A stretch of 64,000 bases of DNA, from contig CANRLC010000005.1 in the NCBI GenBank assembly GCA_947631405.1, positions 1-64,000 of the forward strand, given 5' to 3'. Shown here piece by piece: positions 42,976 through 52,946 of the stretch. A program made the position numbers and the translations under genes. The DNA is from an uncultured Clostridia bacterium (GTDB taxonomy: Bacteria > Bacillota > Clostridia > Christensenellales > Aristaeellaceae). Under the pieces are notes generated by a model. That model worked only from the letters and a program-made list of their open reading frames with translations, was not told the DNA's origin and made no database searches. The first letter of the stretch is position 1; every line of letters starts with the position of its first letter.

Positions 42976-44406
42976 ATGATCCGCAGAAACCAGCGACAAC
43001 TCAATCGCCTGAACGCGCTGACGGACGGCGCGCTCGTTCTGTTGGCGTACCTTTTTGCGGTGCTGCTGTGGCTGGGCGTCGTCAAGGGAGACGCGAACAT
43101 GGCGGGCGACCTGCGCGGCGTGCGCGGGCTTTCAAAGCTGGCGTACCCCATCTGGGCGGTGCTGGTCATGGCGTGCTTCGGCATCTACCGCACCACGCGC
43201 GTGAGCCGCTTGGGGCGCGAGCTGCGCGGCGTCGTCGCGGGCAACGCCATCGCGCTGATCGCCGCCGCCGCCGTGCTGTACCTGTTCCGGCTGCAGGAGT
43301 TTTCCCGCGGCGTGCTGGGGCTGTTTTACCTCTTCTCCTGCGCGCTGCTGATCGCCAAGCGTCTGGCGCTGCGGCTGCTGCTGCGCCGTATGCGCGCCAA
43401 GGGCTACAACCTGAAGCACGTTCTGCTCGTGGGCGGCGGCTCGCTCGCCGACCGATACGAAAAGACCGTCGCCGAGATGGACGAATTGGGCATCCGCGTC
43501 GCCGAGCGCGTCCGCTCGCTCGACGGGCTGACCGCGATCCTCGAGGCGCGGCTGCACGGCTCGGACATCGACGAGGTCATCCTCGCGCTGGAGCCGGACG
43601 AGGTCGGCTGCCTGATGGACGCGCTGCGCGCGTGCGAAAAGTGCGGCACCAAGGCGAGCATCGTGCCCTTCTACAACGACGTGCTGCCCGCCCGCCCGAT
43701 GATCGACGTCATGGGGCAGATGCGCCTCATCCAGATGAGCACGACCCCGCTGGACGAGCCGCTCAACGCGATCGTCAAGCGGGGGATGGACATTATCGTC
43801 AGCCTCGCGGGGCTGATCGTGCTCAGCCCTCTCTTGCTGGTCATCGCCGTCGCCATCAAGGCGACCAGCCCCGGCCCGGTGCTCTTTCGGCAGGAGCGCG
43901 TCGGCCGCTACAAGAAGCCGTTCATGATGCTCAAGTTCCGCAGCATGCGCGTCAACGACGCGTCCGACACGACGTGGACGAGCGCGCAGGACGACCGGCG
44001 CACGCCGCTGGGCAGCTTCCTGCGCAAGACGAGCCTGGACGAGCTGCCGCAGCTCGTCAACGTGCTGCGGGGCGAGATGAGCCTCGTCGGCCCGCGGCCG
44101 GAGATCCCGTTCTTCGTGGAGCAGTTCCGCGAGACGGTGCCGCAGTACATGATGAAATGTCAGGTGCGCCCGGGCATCACGGGCTGGGCGCAGGTGAACG
44201 GGCTGCGCGGCGACACGAGCATCCCGCTGCGGGTCGAGCACGACCTGTGGTACATTGACCATTGGAGCCTGTCGCTGGACATCGCGATCATCGCGCGCAC
44301 GCTGCTGGGCGGCATGATCAACGACGAACAGATGCGCCCCGCGCCGCCCGCGCAGGACGGCGGCGAGACGGAGAAGGCCCCTGACGACACGCGGAGGGCG
44401 AGCTGA
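42976..44406 (+). CDS. Undecaprenyl-phosphate sugar-1-phosphate transferase (multi-spanning)
   Basis: A 476-aa initiating transferase of the WbaP/EpsE-like type. Four N-terminal membrane segments precede a CoA-binding-like domain (about 135-250), then a fifth segment and the catalytic domain with RQERVGRY, LKFRSM, SLDELPQL, SLVGPRP and RPGITGWAQV motifs. ATG 42976 has GAAGGAG 5 bases upstream; a TTG lies at 42958. It starts a separate polysaccharide from the single-anchor enzyme at 1250. Confidence 0.9.
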   Translation: MIRRNQRQLNRLNALTDGALVLLAYLFAVLLWLGVVKGDANMAGDLRGVRGLSKLAYPIWAVLVMACFGIYRTTRVSRLGRELRGVVAGNAIALIAAAAVLYLFRLQEFSRGVLGLFYLFSCALLIAKRLALRLLLRRMRAKGYNLKHVLLVGGGSLADRYEKTVAEMDELGIRVAERVRSLDGLTAILEARLHGSDIDEVILALEPDEVGCLMDALRACEKCGTKASIVPFYNDVLPARPMIDVMGQMRLIQMSTTPLDEPLNAIVKRGMDIIVSLAGLIVLSPLLLVIAVAIKATSPGPVLFRQERVGRYKKPFMMLKFRSMRVNDASDTTWTSAQDDRRTPLGSFLRKTSLDELPQLVNVLRGEMSLVGPRPEIPFFVEQFRETVPQYMMKCQVRPGITGWAQVNGLRGDTSIPLRVEHDLWYIDHWSLSLDIAIIARTLLGGMINDEQMRPAPPAQDGGETEKAPDDTRRAS

Positions 44407-44407
44407 G

Positions 44408-45295
44408 ATGAGCGTTTCCGTCATCATCCCGACGATGAACGCCGGGGACGCGCTGGGCCGCCTGCTGGACGCGCTGGACGCGCAGACGCAAAAGCCCGAC
44501 GAGATTCTGATCGTCGATTCGGAATCGACGGACGGCGCGCCGCAGCGCGCGGCGGAGCGATCGCGCGTGCGCCTCGAGACGGTCAAGCGTGCGTCGTTTG
44601 ACCACGGCGGCACGCGCGACTGGGCGCTTCGGCGCACGTCGGGCGAATTCGTGATCTTCATGACGCAGGACGCGCTCCCGGCCGACGTACACAGCGTCGA
44701 GCGGCTGCTCGCGCCGTTTGCGGACGCGCGCGTTGCGATGGCCGGCGGGCGGCAGATCGCGCGGGAGGACGCGCGGCCCGCGGAAAAGCTGATGCGCGAA
44801 AACAGCTACCCGAAGGAGAGTCGCGTCTGGGACGCGAGCGACATCCCGCGCATGGGCATGCGCGCATACCTGATCTCCGACGTGTTCGCGGCGTACCGCC
44901 GCTCGGCGTATCTGCAAGCGGGCGGCTTCGACCACCCGATCATGACCGACGAGGACGTGCTGATGGCTGAGCGCCTGCTGCACGCGGGCTTTTCGCTGTG
45001 CTACCGCGGCGACGCGGCGGTGGTGCATTCGCACAACTTGTCCTGCGCGCAGCAGTTTTGGCGCAATTACCGCATCGGGCGCGTGTTCAGGCGCTACGCG
45101 TCGCGGCTGGAGAGCGCCAGCGAGATGGGCGAGGGCGTGAAGCTCTTTCGCGCGATCGCCGGGCGGTTGCTCGCCGACGGGCATCCGCTCGCCTGCGCGC
45201 GCTTTGCGGGTGACTGCGCGGCGCGGCTTCTGGGCAACCGGCTGGGGCGGCTGGCCGAGGCGCGCGCGATGCGCAGGGCGGGGAGCGGAACATGA
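44408..45295 (+). CDS. Glycosyltransferase family 2, rhamnosyltransferase-like
   Basis: A GT-A protein of 295 aa. It opens with VIIPTMNAGDALGRLL and LIVDSESTDGA; the metal site is in FMTQDALP. The FDHGGTRDWAL segment is typical of dTDP-rhamnosyl transferases. With rfbA-C-B-D a few genes downstream, L-rhamnose is the probable donor sugar. It begins right after the initiating transferase and overlaps the next GT by ATGA. Confidence 0.85.
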   Translation: MSVSVIIPTMNAGDALGRLLDALDAQTQKPDEILIVDSESTDGAPQRAAERSRVRLETVKRASFDHGGTRDWALRRTSGEFVIFMTQDALPADVHSVERLLAPFADARVAMAGGRQIAREDARPAEKLMRENSYPKESRVWDASDIPRMGMRAYLISDVFAAYRRSAYLQAGGFDHPIMTDEDVLMAERLLHAGFSLCYRGDAAVVHSHNLSCAQQFWRNYRIGRVFRRYASRLESASEMGEGVKLFRAIAGRLLADGHPLACARFAGDCAARLLGNRLGRLAEARAMRRAGSGT

Positions 45296-46221
45296 GCGAG
45301 ACGCGGGCGGAGATCCTGCTGGCGACGCACAACGGCGAGGCGTACCTGCGCGAGCAGGTGGATTCCATCCTCGCTCAGTGCGACGGACGCTGGCATTTGA
45401 CGCTTTCGGACGACGGCTCGACGGACGGCACGCAGGCGATCCTCGACGAGTACGCGGCGCGCTTCCCGGACAGGATCGCCCGCTACCGCGCGCCGCGCCG
45501 CTTCGGCAACGCACGCGACCACTTCTTCCACCTGATGGAGCAGTGCGACGCGCCCTATGTATTTCTCTGCGATCAGGACGACGTGTGGTATCCGGACAAG
45601 GTGGGCAGGATGCTGGGCGCGCTGCTTGACGCCGAACGGGCGCGCGGCGCGGACACGCCGACGCTGGTCTTTTCCGATCAGGTTCCGACGGACGCGCTTT
45701 TGCGCCCGCTGGCGCCCTCGCTGATGCGGATGCAGGAGCAGTACACGGAGGAGATCGACTACCGCGCGCTGCTGCTGCAAAACGTGGTGACGGGCGGCGC
45801 CTGCGCGCTCAACCGCGCGCTCGCGCGTCTGGCGCTGCGCTGCACTGACGCGTCGCAGGTCGTCATGCACGACTGGTGGCTGGGCGTCGTGGCCGCGCGC
45901 TTTGGGCAGGCCGTCTATCTGGACGAGCCGACGGGCTGCTACCGCCAGCACGGCGGCAACAGCGTGGGCGCGAAGGACACGGCCAGCGCGGCCTACGCGG
46001 CGCGCGCGCTGGGAAGGATCGGCGAGATGCGCCGGGCGATAGCGGGCAAGAAGCGGCAGGCGGCGGAGTTTGCGCGGACGTATGAAGCGGCGCTGACCCG
46101 GGAGGATCGCGCGTTTCTGTCGGCGTTCGCGCGGCCGCGCAGCGGGCCGATGTTTTACATCAGAAACCGGGCGCTGATCCACGGCCGCTTCCGTCTGGCC
46201 GGGATGATGGCGCTGGGGTGA
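45292..46221 (+). CDS. Glycosyltransferase family 2
   Basis: A GT-A protein of 309 aa with ILLATHNGEAYLREQVDSIL at the start, DDGSTDGT and the metal-binding FLCDQDDVWYPDK. It resembles the RgpA/RgpB-neighbour and WfdR-type rhamnose or hexose transferases. It is coupled to the previous GT. Linkage and donor cannot be told from the sequence. Confidence 0.85.
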   Translation: MSETRAEILLATHNGEAYLREQVDSILAQCDGRWHLTLSDDGSTDGTQAILDEYAARFPDRIARYRAPRRFGNARDHFFHLMEQCDAPYVFLCDQDDVWYPDKVGRMLGALLDAERARGADTPTLVFSDQVPTDALLRPLAPSLMRMQEQYTEEIDYRALLLQNVVTGGACALNRALARLALRCTDASQVVMHDWWLGVVAARFGQAVYLDEPTGCYRQHGGNSVGAKDTASAAYAARALGRIGEMRRAIAGKKRQAAEFARTYEAALTREDRAFLSAFARPRSGPMFYIRNRALIHGRFRLAGMMALG

Positions 46222-46234
46222 GGGGGCTTCTTCG

Positions 46235-47689
46235 GTGGACTGGCAGAAATCAAAGCGCTTTTTGCTGACGCTGGCGGCGGCCTATTGGGCGCTCGCCGCG
46301 CTGGTGTATTTTGTCGCGGGCGATCAGTTCCATCGCCTGACCGTGACGAGCGACGCGCTCGCGCCGTCGTCCGCGGTGGGCGAGATCGTGGACGGCATGG
46401 AGCTTCGCCAGCGGGTGACGCTGATCGCGGACAGCGTGCAGAGCGTGGACGTGATGGCGGCGACCTACGGCCGGGCCAACGCGGGCACGATGCGCCTGCG
46501 GCTCGTCGATCAGCAGGGAGAGACGGTCGCCGCGGCGAGCTGCGACGTGTCGTCGCTGAAGGAGAGCCAGTACGTCGGCGTGCCGTTTGATTCGGCGATC
46601 GAGCACCGGAAGGGCGAGGCGCTCACGCTGGTGATCGACACGCAGGGCTGCCTGCCGGGCGCGTCGGTGTCGCTCTACACGGGCAATCAGGCGACGACGG
46701 GGCGATTTGACATCGTGCAGAACATCGCCGAGGAAGACCGCTATACGCTCGACGGCGCGCCGGGCGTCGGCAAGCTGTGCGTGCGGCTGAGCGGCGTCGA
46801 TACGCTGGCGTTTTACCGCGTCTACTGGGTGATCGTGGCGGCGGCGTTTGCGCTGGCGGCGGCGCTCGGCCGGTATTGGTGGCGGCAGGCGATGCGCGGG
46901 GAAAACAACCCGCTCGTGTCGCTCTGCACGCTGCGCACGCGGTACAGCTTTCTCTTGCGCCAGCTCGTCTCGCGCGATTTCAAGACGAAGTATAAGCGCT
47001 CCGCGCTGGGCATGCTCTGGAGCTTTCTCAACCCGCTGCTCACGATGGCGGTGCAGTACGTCGTCTTCTCGACGCTCTTTCGCAGCTCGACGCCCAATTA
47101 CGCGGTCTATCTGCTGACGGGCATCGTCTTTTTCAGCTTCTTTAACGAGGCGGCGTCGATGGGCATGACCTCGATCACGGGCAACGCGGCGCTGATCAAA
47201 AAGGTCTACATGCCCAAGTACATCTATCCCGTGTCGCGCCTCGTCTCCTCGCTTATCAACTTCGGATTGTCGCTGGTGCCGCTGCTGCTCGTCGTGCTGC
47301 TCACCGGGCTTCCGCTGCGGCCGTCGCTGCTGCTGCTCGCCTTCGACGTCCTGTGCCTGATGGGCTTCGTGATGGGCATGGTGCTGCTGCTGACCACGGC
47401 GATGACCTTCTTTCAGGACACGCAGTTCCTCTGGGGCGTGGTCAGCATGATGTGGATGTACTTGACGCCGATCTTCTACATGGAGACGATCATCCCGCAG
47501 AAGCTGCTGGTGTTCTACCACATGAATCCGATGTATCAATACATCACGTTCGCGCGCATCTGCATCATCGACGGCGTGTCGCCCGCGCCGACGGCGTACC
47601 TGTGGTGCATCGTGTCCTCTCTGACGGTGCTGCTGCTGGGCATCGCGGCGTTCAAGCGGCATCAGGATCAATTCGTGCTGTATCTGTGA
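46235..47689 (+). CDS. ABC-2 polysaccharide export permease with N-terminal ectodomain
   Basis: A 484-aa Wzm-type permease with an unusual front. Residues 10-30 are a membrane helix, about 35-180 a polar, probably beta-rich extracellular region, and about 190-212 a second helix. The ABC-2 permease core then starts at DFKTKYKRSALGMLWSFLNP, with six further segments. Ordinary Wzm/TagG permeases have about 260 aa. GTG 46235 has GAGGGGG upstream. It pairs with the ATPase gene that follows and exports a finished chain, unlike the Wzx/Wzy route of region 1. Confidence 0.82.
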   Translation: MDWQKSKRFLLTLAAAYWALAALVYFVAGDQFHRLTVTSDALAPSSAVGEIVDGMELRQRVTLIADSVQSVDVMAATYGRANAGTMRLRLVDQQGETVAAASCDVSSLKESQYVGVPFDSAIEHRKGEALTLVIDTQGCLPGASVSLYTGNQATTGRFDIVQNIAEEDRYTLDGAPGVGKLCVRLSGVDTLAFYRVYWVIVAAAFALAAALGRYWWRQAMRGENNPLVSLCTLRTRYSFLLRQLVSRDFKTKYKRSALGMLWSFLNPLLTMAVQYVVFSTLFRSSTPNYAVYLLTGIVFFSFFNEAASMGMTSITGNAALIKKVYMPKYIYPVSRLVSSLINFGLSLVPLLLVVLLTGLPLRPSLLLLAFDVLCLMGFVMGMVLLLTTAMTFFQDTQFLWGVVSMMWMYLTPIFYMETIIPQKLLVFYHMNPMYQYITFARICIIDGVSPAPTAYLWCIVSSLTVLLLGIAAFKRHQDQFVLYL

Positions 47690-47699
47690 GGGATGACGG

Positions 47700-48425
47700 A
47701 TGGAGAAAATGATCGAGGTCAGGGACGTGTCCATGCGCTTTCGCATGGCGAACGACCGCATCTCCAGCATCAAGGAATATGTGGTCGCGCGCCTGAAGGG
47801 CAAGCTGCAATACAGCGAATTTGAGGCGCTTTCCCATGTGAGCTTCGACGTGGGCCGCGGCGAGGTCGTCGGGCTGGTCGGGCACAACGGCGCGGGCAAG
47901 AGCACGCTGCTCAAGGTGATCTCCGGCATCCTGAAGCCCACCGGGGGCAGCGTCGCCGTGCATGGCAACGTGGTGCCGATGCTCGAGCTGGGCAGCGGCT
48001 TTGACATGGACATGACGGGCCGGGAAAACATCTTCCTCAACGGCGCGATCCTCGGCTATTCGGAGAACTTCCTGCGCGCGAAATACGACGAGATCATCGC
48101 CTTCTCGGAGATCGGGCAATTCATCGACGTGCCGCTGCGCAACTACTCCTCCGGCATGATCGCGCGCCTCGCGTTCTCGATCGCGACGGTGGTGGAGCCG
48201 GAGATCCTGATCGTGGACGAGGTGCTCTCCGTGGGCGACGCCGATTTTCAGGAGAAGAGCAAGCGCCGCATGATGGAGCTGATGGGCGGGGGAACGACGG
48301 TGCTCTTCGTGAGCCACAGCATGCAGCAGATTCGGGAGATGTGCGGCCGGGCCGTGTGGCTGGAGCACGGGCAGATGCGCCTGTGCGGCGACGCGGGCGC
48401 CGTATGCGACGCGTACAGGGGCTAG
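47700..48425 (+). CDS. ABC polysaccharide exporter ATPase (Wzt/TagH-like)
   Basis: A 241-aa ATPase. Walker A is GHNGAGKSTLLK, signature YSSGMIARLAFSIA (the Wzt/TagH-type YSSGM form) and Walker B ILIVDEVLSVGD. There is no C-terminal carbohydrate-binding domain like that of O9a Wzt. It drives the permease encoded 10 bases upstream. Chain recognition may involve the permease ectodomain instead, but that is inference. Confidence 0.88.
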   Translation: MEKMIEVRDVSMRFRMANDRISSIKEYVVARLKGKLQYSEFEALSHVSFDVGRGEVVGLVGHNGAGKSTLLKVISGILKPTGGSVAVHGNVVPMLELGSGFDMDMTGRENIFLNGAILGYSENFLRAKYDEIIAFSEIGQFIDVPLRNYSSGMIARLAFSIATVVEPEILIVDEVLSVGDADFQEKSKRRMMELMGGGTTVLFVSHSMQQIREMCGRAVWLEHGQMRLCGDAGAVCDAYRG

Positions 48426-48541
48426 GCACCCCGCCGCGCCTCGCTTGACAACGCGCGGCTTTTGGATTAACATGAAAGCGATCGAATAGACGCTATTTCA
48501 AAAGTTTTCCACATTCCATTTCCAAAAGAGAGGCGATACCT

Positions 48542-49429
48542 GTGAAGGGCATCATCCTTGCCGGCGGCGCCGGAACGCGGCTGTATCCGCTGACCATGGT
48601 CACGAGCAAGCAGCTTCTGCCGGTCTACGACAAGCCGATGATCTACTACCCGCTCAGCACGCTGATGCTGGCGGGGATTCGGGACATCCTCATCATCTCC
48701 ACGCCGGAGGACACGCCCCGCTTTGAGCATCTGCTCGGCGACGGCCGGCAGTTCGGGCTTCATCTGTCCTACAAGGTGCAGCCCTCGCCGGACGGGCTGG
48801 CGCAGGCGTTCCTGCTGGGCGAGGAATTCATCGGCGACGACGCGTGCGCGATGGTGCTGGGCGACAACATCTTCTACGGCAACGGCTTCGGGCGCATCCT
48901 GCGCGCGGCGGCGGCGAGCGCGCAAAACGACGCGCGCGCGACCGTGTTCGGCTACTACGTCACCGATCCGGAGCGCTTCGGCATCGTCGAGTTCGACGAG
49001 GCGGGCCGCGTGATCTCCGTGGAGGAGAAGCCCAAGCAGCCCAAGAGCAACTACGCGATCACGGGACTCTACTTCTATCCCAAGGGCGTCAGCACCATGG
49101 CCCACGAGGTGAGGCCCTCCGCGCGCGGCGAATTGGAGATCACCACGCTCAACGACATGTATCTGCGGCAGGGCCTGCTCAACGTGCAGCTGCTCGGGCG
49201 CGGCTTCGCGTGGCTGGACACCGGGACGATGGACAGCCTCGTGGACGCGGCGGACTTCGTGCGCATGATCGAGCAGCGGCAGGGCGTCAAGATCTCCGCG
49301 CCGGAGGAGATCGCCTATAAGAACGGATGGATCGACCGCGACGCGCTGCTTGGTTCCGCGCAGCGCTACGGCAAAAGCCCCTATGGGGCGCACCTCAAGG
49401 CGGTCGCAGATGGGAAGGTGCGTTACTGA
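48542..49429 (+). CDS. rfbA: Glucose-1-phosphate thymidylyltransferase
   Basis: A 295-aa RmlA making dTDP-glucose. The N-terminal [11 protein letters not shown] loop and the [19 protein letters not shown] segment are diagnostic. GTG 48542 follows an AGAGAGGCG site. It opens the rmlA-C-B-D block and overlaps rfbC (TGATG). A gap of 116 bases separates it from the exporter genes; no terminator is seen there, so it may share their transcript. Confidence 0.95.
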   Translation: MKGIILAGGAGTRLYPLTMVTSKQLLPVYDKPMIYYPLSTLMLAGIRDILIISTPEDTPRFEHLLGDGRQFGLHLSYKVQPSPDGLAQAFLLGEEFIGDDACAMVLGDNIFYGNGFGRILRAAAASAQNDARATVFGYYVTDPERFGIVEFDEAGRVISVEEKPKQPKSNYAITGLYFYPKGVSTMAHEVRPSARGELEITTLNDMYLRQGLLNVQLLGRGFAWLDTGTMDSLVDAADFVRMIEQRQGVKISAPEEIAYKNGWIDRDALLGSAQRYGKSPYGAHLKAVADGKVRY

Positions 49430-49989
49430 TGAAACGAATCGACACCAAGCTGCCCGGCGTGTGCATTCTGGAGCCGGTCGTCCACGGCGATCACCGCGGG
49501 TATTTCATGGAGACCTACAATCAGGGGACGCTGCGCGAGCTGGGCATCGACGCCGTGTTCGTGCAGGACAACCAGTCCTTTTCCGCCCGGCGCGGCGTCG
49601 TGCGCGGCATCCACTTCCAGAACGCGCCGATGGCGCAGGCCAAGCTGGTGCGTGCGAACCGCGGCGCGGTGCTCGACGTGGCGGTCGACCTGCGGCGCGG
49701 CAGCCCGACGTACCGCGAGTGGGTGGCGGTGGAGCTGACCGAGGAAAACCGCCGCATGCTCTTCATCCCGCGCGGCTTCGGGCACGGCTTTGTGACGCTC
49801 ACCGACGCCGTCGAGTTCTGCTACAAGGTGGATAACCTGTACAGCCCCGAGTGCGACCGCGGCATCCGCTTTAACGATCCGACCATCGGCGTCGATTGGG
49901 GCGTGGCGGAACCCATCCTGTCGAATAAGGACACCACCTCGCCGCTGCTCGATCAGAGCGACTGCAATTTCGTGTACGGCGAGATCTGA
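49429..49989 (+). CDS. rfbC: dTDP-4-dehydrorhamnose 3,5-epimerase
   Basis: A 186-aa cupin-fold RmlC. The catalytic His lies in VVRGIHFQ, and DHRGYFMETY and IPRGFGHGFVTL are conserved. It acts after RfbB. The upstream open frame overlaps rfbA, but ATG 49429 starts at the conserved N-terminus and overlaps the rfbA stop. Confidence 0.94.
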   Translation: MKRIDTKLPGVCILEPVVHGDHRGYFMETYNQGTLRELGIDAVFVQDNQSFSARRGVVRGIHFQNAPMAQAKLVRANRGAVLDVAVDLRRGSPTYREWVAVELTEENRRMLFIPRGFGHGFVTLTDAVEFCYKVDNLYSPECDRGIRFNDPTIGVDWGVAEPILSNKDTTSPLLDQSDCNFVYGEI

Positions 49990-50012
49990 CAAGACAAAAA
50001 AGGAGAAAGCGT

Positions 50013-51032
50013 ATGACGATCATCGTGACGGGCGGCGCGGGCTTTATCGGCTCCAACTTCATCTTCTACATGATGGACGCCCACCCGGACTGGCGCATCG
50101 TGTGTCTGGATAAGCTGACCTACGCGGGCAACCTCTCCACGCTGAAGAGCGTGATGGACAAGCCGAACTTCCGCTTCGTCCGCGCGGACATCTGCGACCG
50201 CGACGCGGTGTATCGGCTCTTTGAGGAGGAGCACCCCGACGTCGTCGTCAACTTCGCGGCGGAGAGCCACGTCGATCGCTCCATCGAGGATCCCGGCGTG
50301 TTTTTGCAGACGAACATCCTCGGCACGGCGACCCTGATGGACGCCTGCCGCAAATACGGCATCGGGCGCTTCCATCAGGTGTCCACCGACGAGGTCTACG
50401 GCGATCTGCCGCTCGACCGCCCCGATCTGTTCTTCACCGAGCAGACGCACCTGCACACGTCCAGCCCCTATTCCAGCTCCAAGGCGGGCGCCGATCTGCT
50501 CGCGCTGGCGTATCACCGCACGTTCGGCCTGCCCGTGACGATCTCCCGCTGCTCCAACAACTACGGGCCGTATCAATTCCCCGAGAAGCTCATCCCCCTG
50601 ATGATCGCCAACTGTCTTGCGGACAAGCCGCTGCCCGTGTACGGCGAGGGCCTCAACGTGCGCGACTGGCTCTACGTCGAGGATCACTGCAAGGCCATCG
50701 ACCTGATCGTGCGCAACGGCCGCGTGGGCGAGGTCTACAACGTCGGCGGGCACAACGAGATGCGCAACATCGACATCGTGAAGCTGATCTGCCGTCAGCT
50801 GGGCAAGCCGGAGAGCCTCATCACCCATGTGACCGACCGCAAGGGCCACGATATGCGCTACGCGATCGACCCGACGAAGATCCACGAGGAGCTGGGCTGG
50901 CTGCCTGAGACGAAATTCGAGGAAGGCATCAAAAAGACCATAAAGTGGTATCTCGACAACCGCGCGTGGTGGGAGACCATCATCAGCGGCGAATATCAGC
51001 ACTATTACGAGAAGATGTACGCAAACCGCTGA
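50013..51032 (+). CDS. rfbB: dTDP-glucose 4,6-dehydratase
   Basis: A 339-aa extended SDR. Cofactor motif GGAGFIGSNF; catalytic Tyr-Lys in YSSSKAG with Thr in STDEVYGDL. It makes dTDP-4-keto-6-deoxyglucose, which may also supply region 1 if its aminotransferase is of the VioA type. AAAGGAG precedes the ATG. Confidence 0.95.
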   Translation: MTIIVTGGAGFIGSNFIFYMMDAHPDWRIVCLDKLTYAGNLSTLKSVMDKPNFRFVRADICDRDAVYRLFEEEHPDVVVNFAAESHVDRSIEDPGVFLQTNILGTATLMDACRKYGIGRFHQVSTDEVYGDLPLDRPDLFFTEQTHLHTSSPYSSSKAGADLLALAYHRTFGLPVTISRCSNNYGPYQFPEKLIPLMIANCLADKPLPVYGEGLNVRDWLYVEDHCKAIDLIVRNGRVGEVYNVGGHNEMRNIDIVKLICRQLGKPESLITHVTDRKGHDMRYAIDPTKIHEELGWLPETKFEEGIKKTIKWYLDNRAWWETIISGEYQHYYEKMYANR

Positions 51033-51049
51033 GGCGGCGAGAGGGACGC

Positions 51050-51973
51050 ATGAAGATCATGGTGACGGGCGTCGCGGGCCAGCTGGGCCACGACGTGGTG
51101 AACGAGCTGGCCTCGCGCGGACACGAGACCGTGGGAACGGATCTCGCGGCGGCGTATGCGGGCCTCGCGGACGGCTCCGCGGTCACGCGCGCGCCCTACG
51201 TTTCGCTGGACATCACCAACCGGGACGCGACGCTGCGCGCCGTGCGCGACGCGCGGCCCGACGCGGTCATCCACTGCGCGGGGTGGACCGCCGTGGACGC
51301 GGCGGAGGACGAGTGCAACCGCGCGCGTGTGTTCGCCGTGAACGCGGACGGCACGCGTCACATCGCGCAGGCTTGCGCCGAAAACGGCTGCAAGTGCCTG
51401 TACATCAGCACGGATTATGTGTTTGACGGCACGGGCGAGACGCCTTGGACGCCGGACTGCCGCCAGTTCGGCCCGACGAGCGTGTACGGCGCGTCGAAGC
51501 TGGCGGGCGAGATGGCGGTGGAGGAGCTGGTGCAGCGCCGCTTCATCGTGCGCATCGCGTGGGCGTTCGGGCTGAACGGGCAGAATTTCATCAAGACGAT
51601 GCTGCGGCTGGGCGCGACGCTCGGGCAGGTGTGCGTGGTGCGCGACCAGATCGGCACGCCGACGTACACCCTCGACCTCGCGCCGCTGCTCGCGGACATG
51701 ATCGAGAGCGAGCGCTACGGCGTCTACCACGCGACCAACGAGGGCGGCTTCATCAGCTGGGCCGAGTTCGCGCAGGCGATCTTTGAGGAGGCGGGCATGT
51801 CCACGAGCGTCATCCCGGTGACGACGGCGGAGTACGGCCTCTCCAAGGCGGTCAGGCCGCTGAACAGCCGCCTCGACAAGCGCAAGCTGGCCCAATGCGG
51901 CTTTACGCCTTTGCCCGACTGGCGCGACGCGCTGCGCCGCTACCTGAAGGCGCTGGGCGCGCAGAAGGCGTGA
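51050..51973 (+). CDS. rfbD: dTDP-4-dehydrorhamnose reductase
   Basis: A 307-aa SDR completing dTDP-L-rhamnose. Motifs GVAGQLGHD, CAGWTAVDAAE, STDYVFDG and catalytic YGASKLAGE are present. ATG 51050 has GAGAGGG upstream; the upstream open frame runs into rfbB and is ignored. Last gene of the block; the next promoter starts 17 bases after the stop. Confidence 0.94.
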   Translation: MKIMVTGVAGQLGHDVVNELASRGHETVGTDLAAAYAGLADGSAVTRAPYVSLDITNRDATLRAVRDARPDAVIHCAGWTAVDAAEDECNRARVFAVNADGTRHIAQACAENGCKCLYISTDYVFDGTGETPWTPDCRQFGPTSVYGASKLAGEMAVEELVQRRFIVRIAWAFGLNGQNFIKTMLRLGATLGQVCVVRDQIGTPTYTLDLAPLLADMIESERYGVYHATNEGGFISWAEFAQAIFEEAGMSTSVIPVTTAEYGLSKAVRPLNSRLDKRKLAQCGFTPLPDWRDALRRYLKALGAQKA

Positions 51974-51989
51974 GTCGCCCAAATCGGTC

Positions 51990-52018
51990 TTGACAGCCGC
52001 GGCGGCGCGGCATATAAT
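51990..52018 (+). promoter_or_regulatory. Sigma-A promoter of the cysE-cysS operon
   Basis: TTGACA (51990-51995) and TATAAT (52013-52018), both perfect, with a 17-bp spacer, just upstream of the T-box leader. Confidence 0.88.
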
Positions 52019-52024
52019 GTCTTT

Positions 52025-52258
52025 TACAGGCGATGAACGGAAAAGTATCCCCGCCAAAGCCCGGCAGAGAGGGCGCGCCGCCGGCTGAAAGCGCGTCCGG
52101 GAACGGGCGGGGAGAAGTGCATCCGCAAGCCCCGAGGCCGACCGCGCGGCGCAGGCCCCGGCATGGACGCCGTGTTAAGGCGGAGAGAGAAGCGCTCATG
52201 CGCTTAATCAGAGTGGAACCGCGGCCCCGCCGTCTCTGGAGGAGACGGCGGGGTTTTT
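52025..52258 (+). promoter_or_regulatory. T-box riboswitch, probable cysteine specificity
   Basis: The conserved T-box TGGAACCGCG is at 52214-52223, followed by a strong terminator stem (52225-52236 with 52242-52253) and T5. Upstream, an AGAGAGG element fits Stem I, and GGAGAAGTGCATCC fits the specifier loop, with TGC (52118-52120) as a Cys codon. Both downstream genes serve cysteine metabolism. Uncharged tRNA-Cys would favour the antiterminator and readthrough. Confidence 0.9.
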
Positions 52259-52285
52259 GGGCCTTCGGCCCGAAGGAGGGAGCGC

Positions 52286-52946
52286 ATGTTTCATCACCTG
52301 CGCGCGGACGTGAACGCCGTATTGGAGCGCGACCCCGCGGCCAAGTCGCGCTGGGAGGTGCTGCTGTGTTATCCGTCGGTCAAGGCGATGGCCTATCACC
52401 GGATGGCGCACCGCCTCTACGACGCGGGCCATACGACCCTCGCGCGCTGGCTTTCCCAGCACAGCCGTCACGTCACGGGCATCGAGATTCACCCCGGCGC
52501 GCGCATCGGCCGCGGCTTCTTCATCGACCACGGCGACGGCGTGGTCATCGGCGAGACGACCGTCATCGGCGAGGACGTCACGATCTATCAGGGCGTGACG
52601 CTCGGCGGCACGGGCAAGGACGTCGGCAAGCGCCACCCGACCATCGGCGACCGCGTGACCATCGGCGCGGGCGCGAAGGTGCTGGGGCCGTTCACCGTCG
52701 GCTCGGGCAGCAAGATCGGCGCGGGCGCGGTCGTCCTCAAGGAGGTGCCGCCCAACTGCACCGTCGTGGGCAACCCCGGCCGCGTCGTGCGCCGCAAGGG
52801 CGAGAGCGGCGGCGTCGATCTCGACCACGTCCACCTGCCCGACCCGGTCAAGACGCACATCGACGCGCTCGAGCGGCGCGTGGAGGAACTGGAGACCCAG
52901 TTGCACGCGCTGCTGGGCACGGAGCAAGTCAGAGAGGAGTACGATC

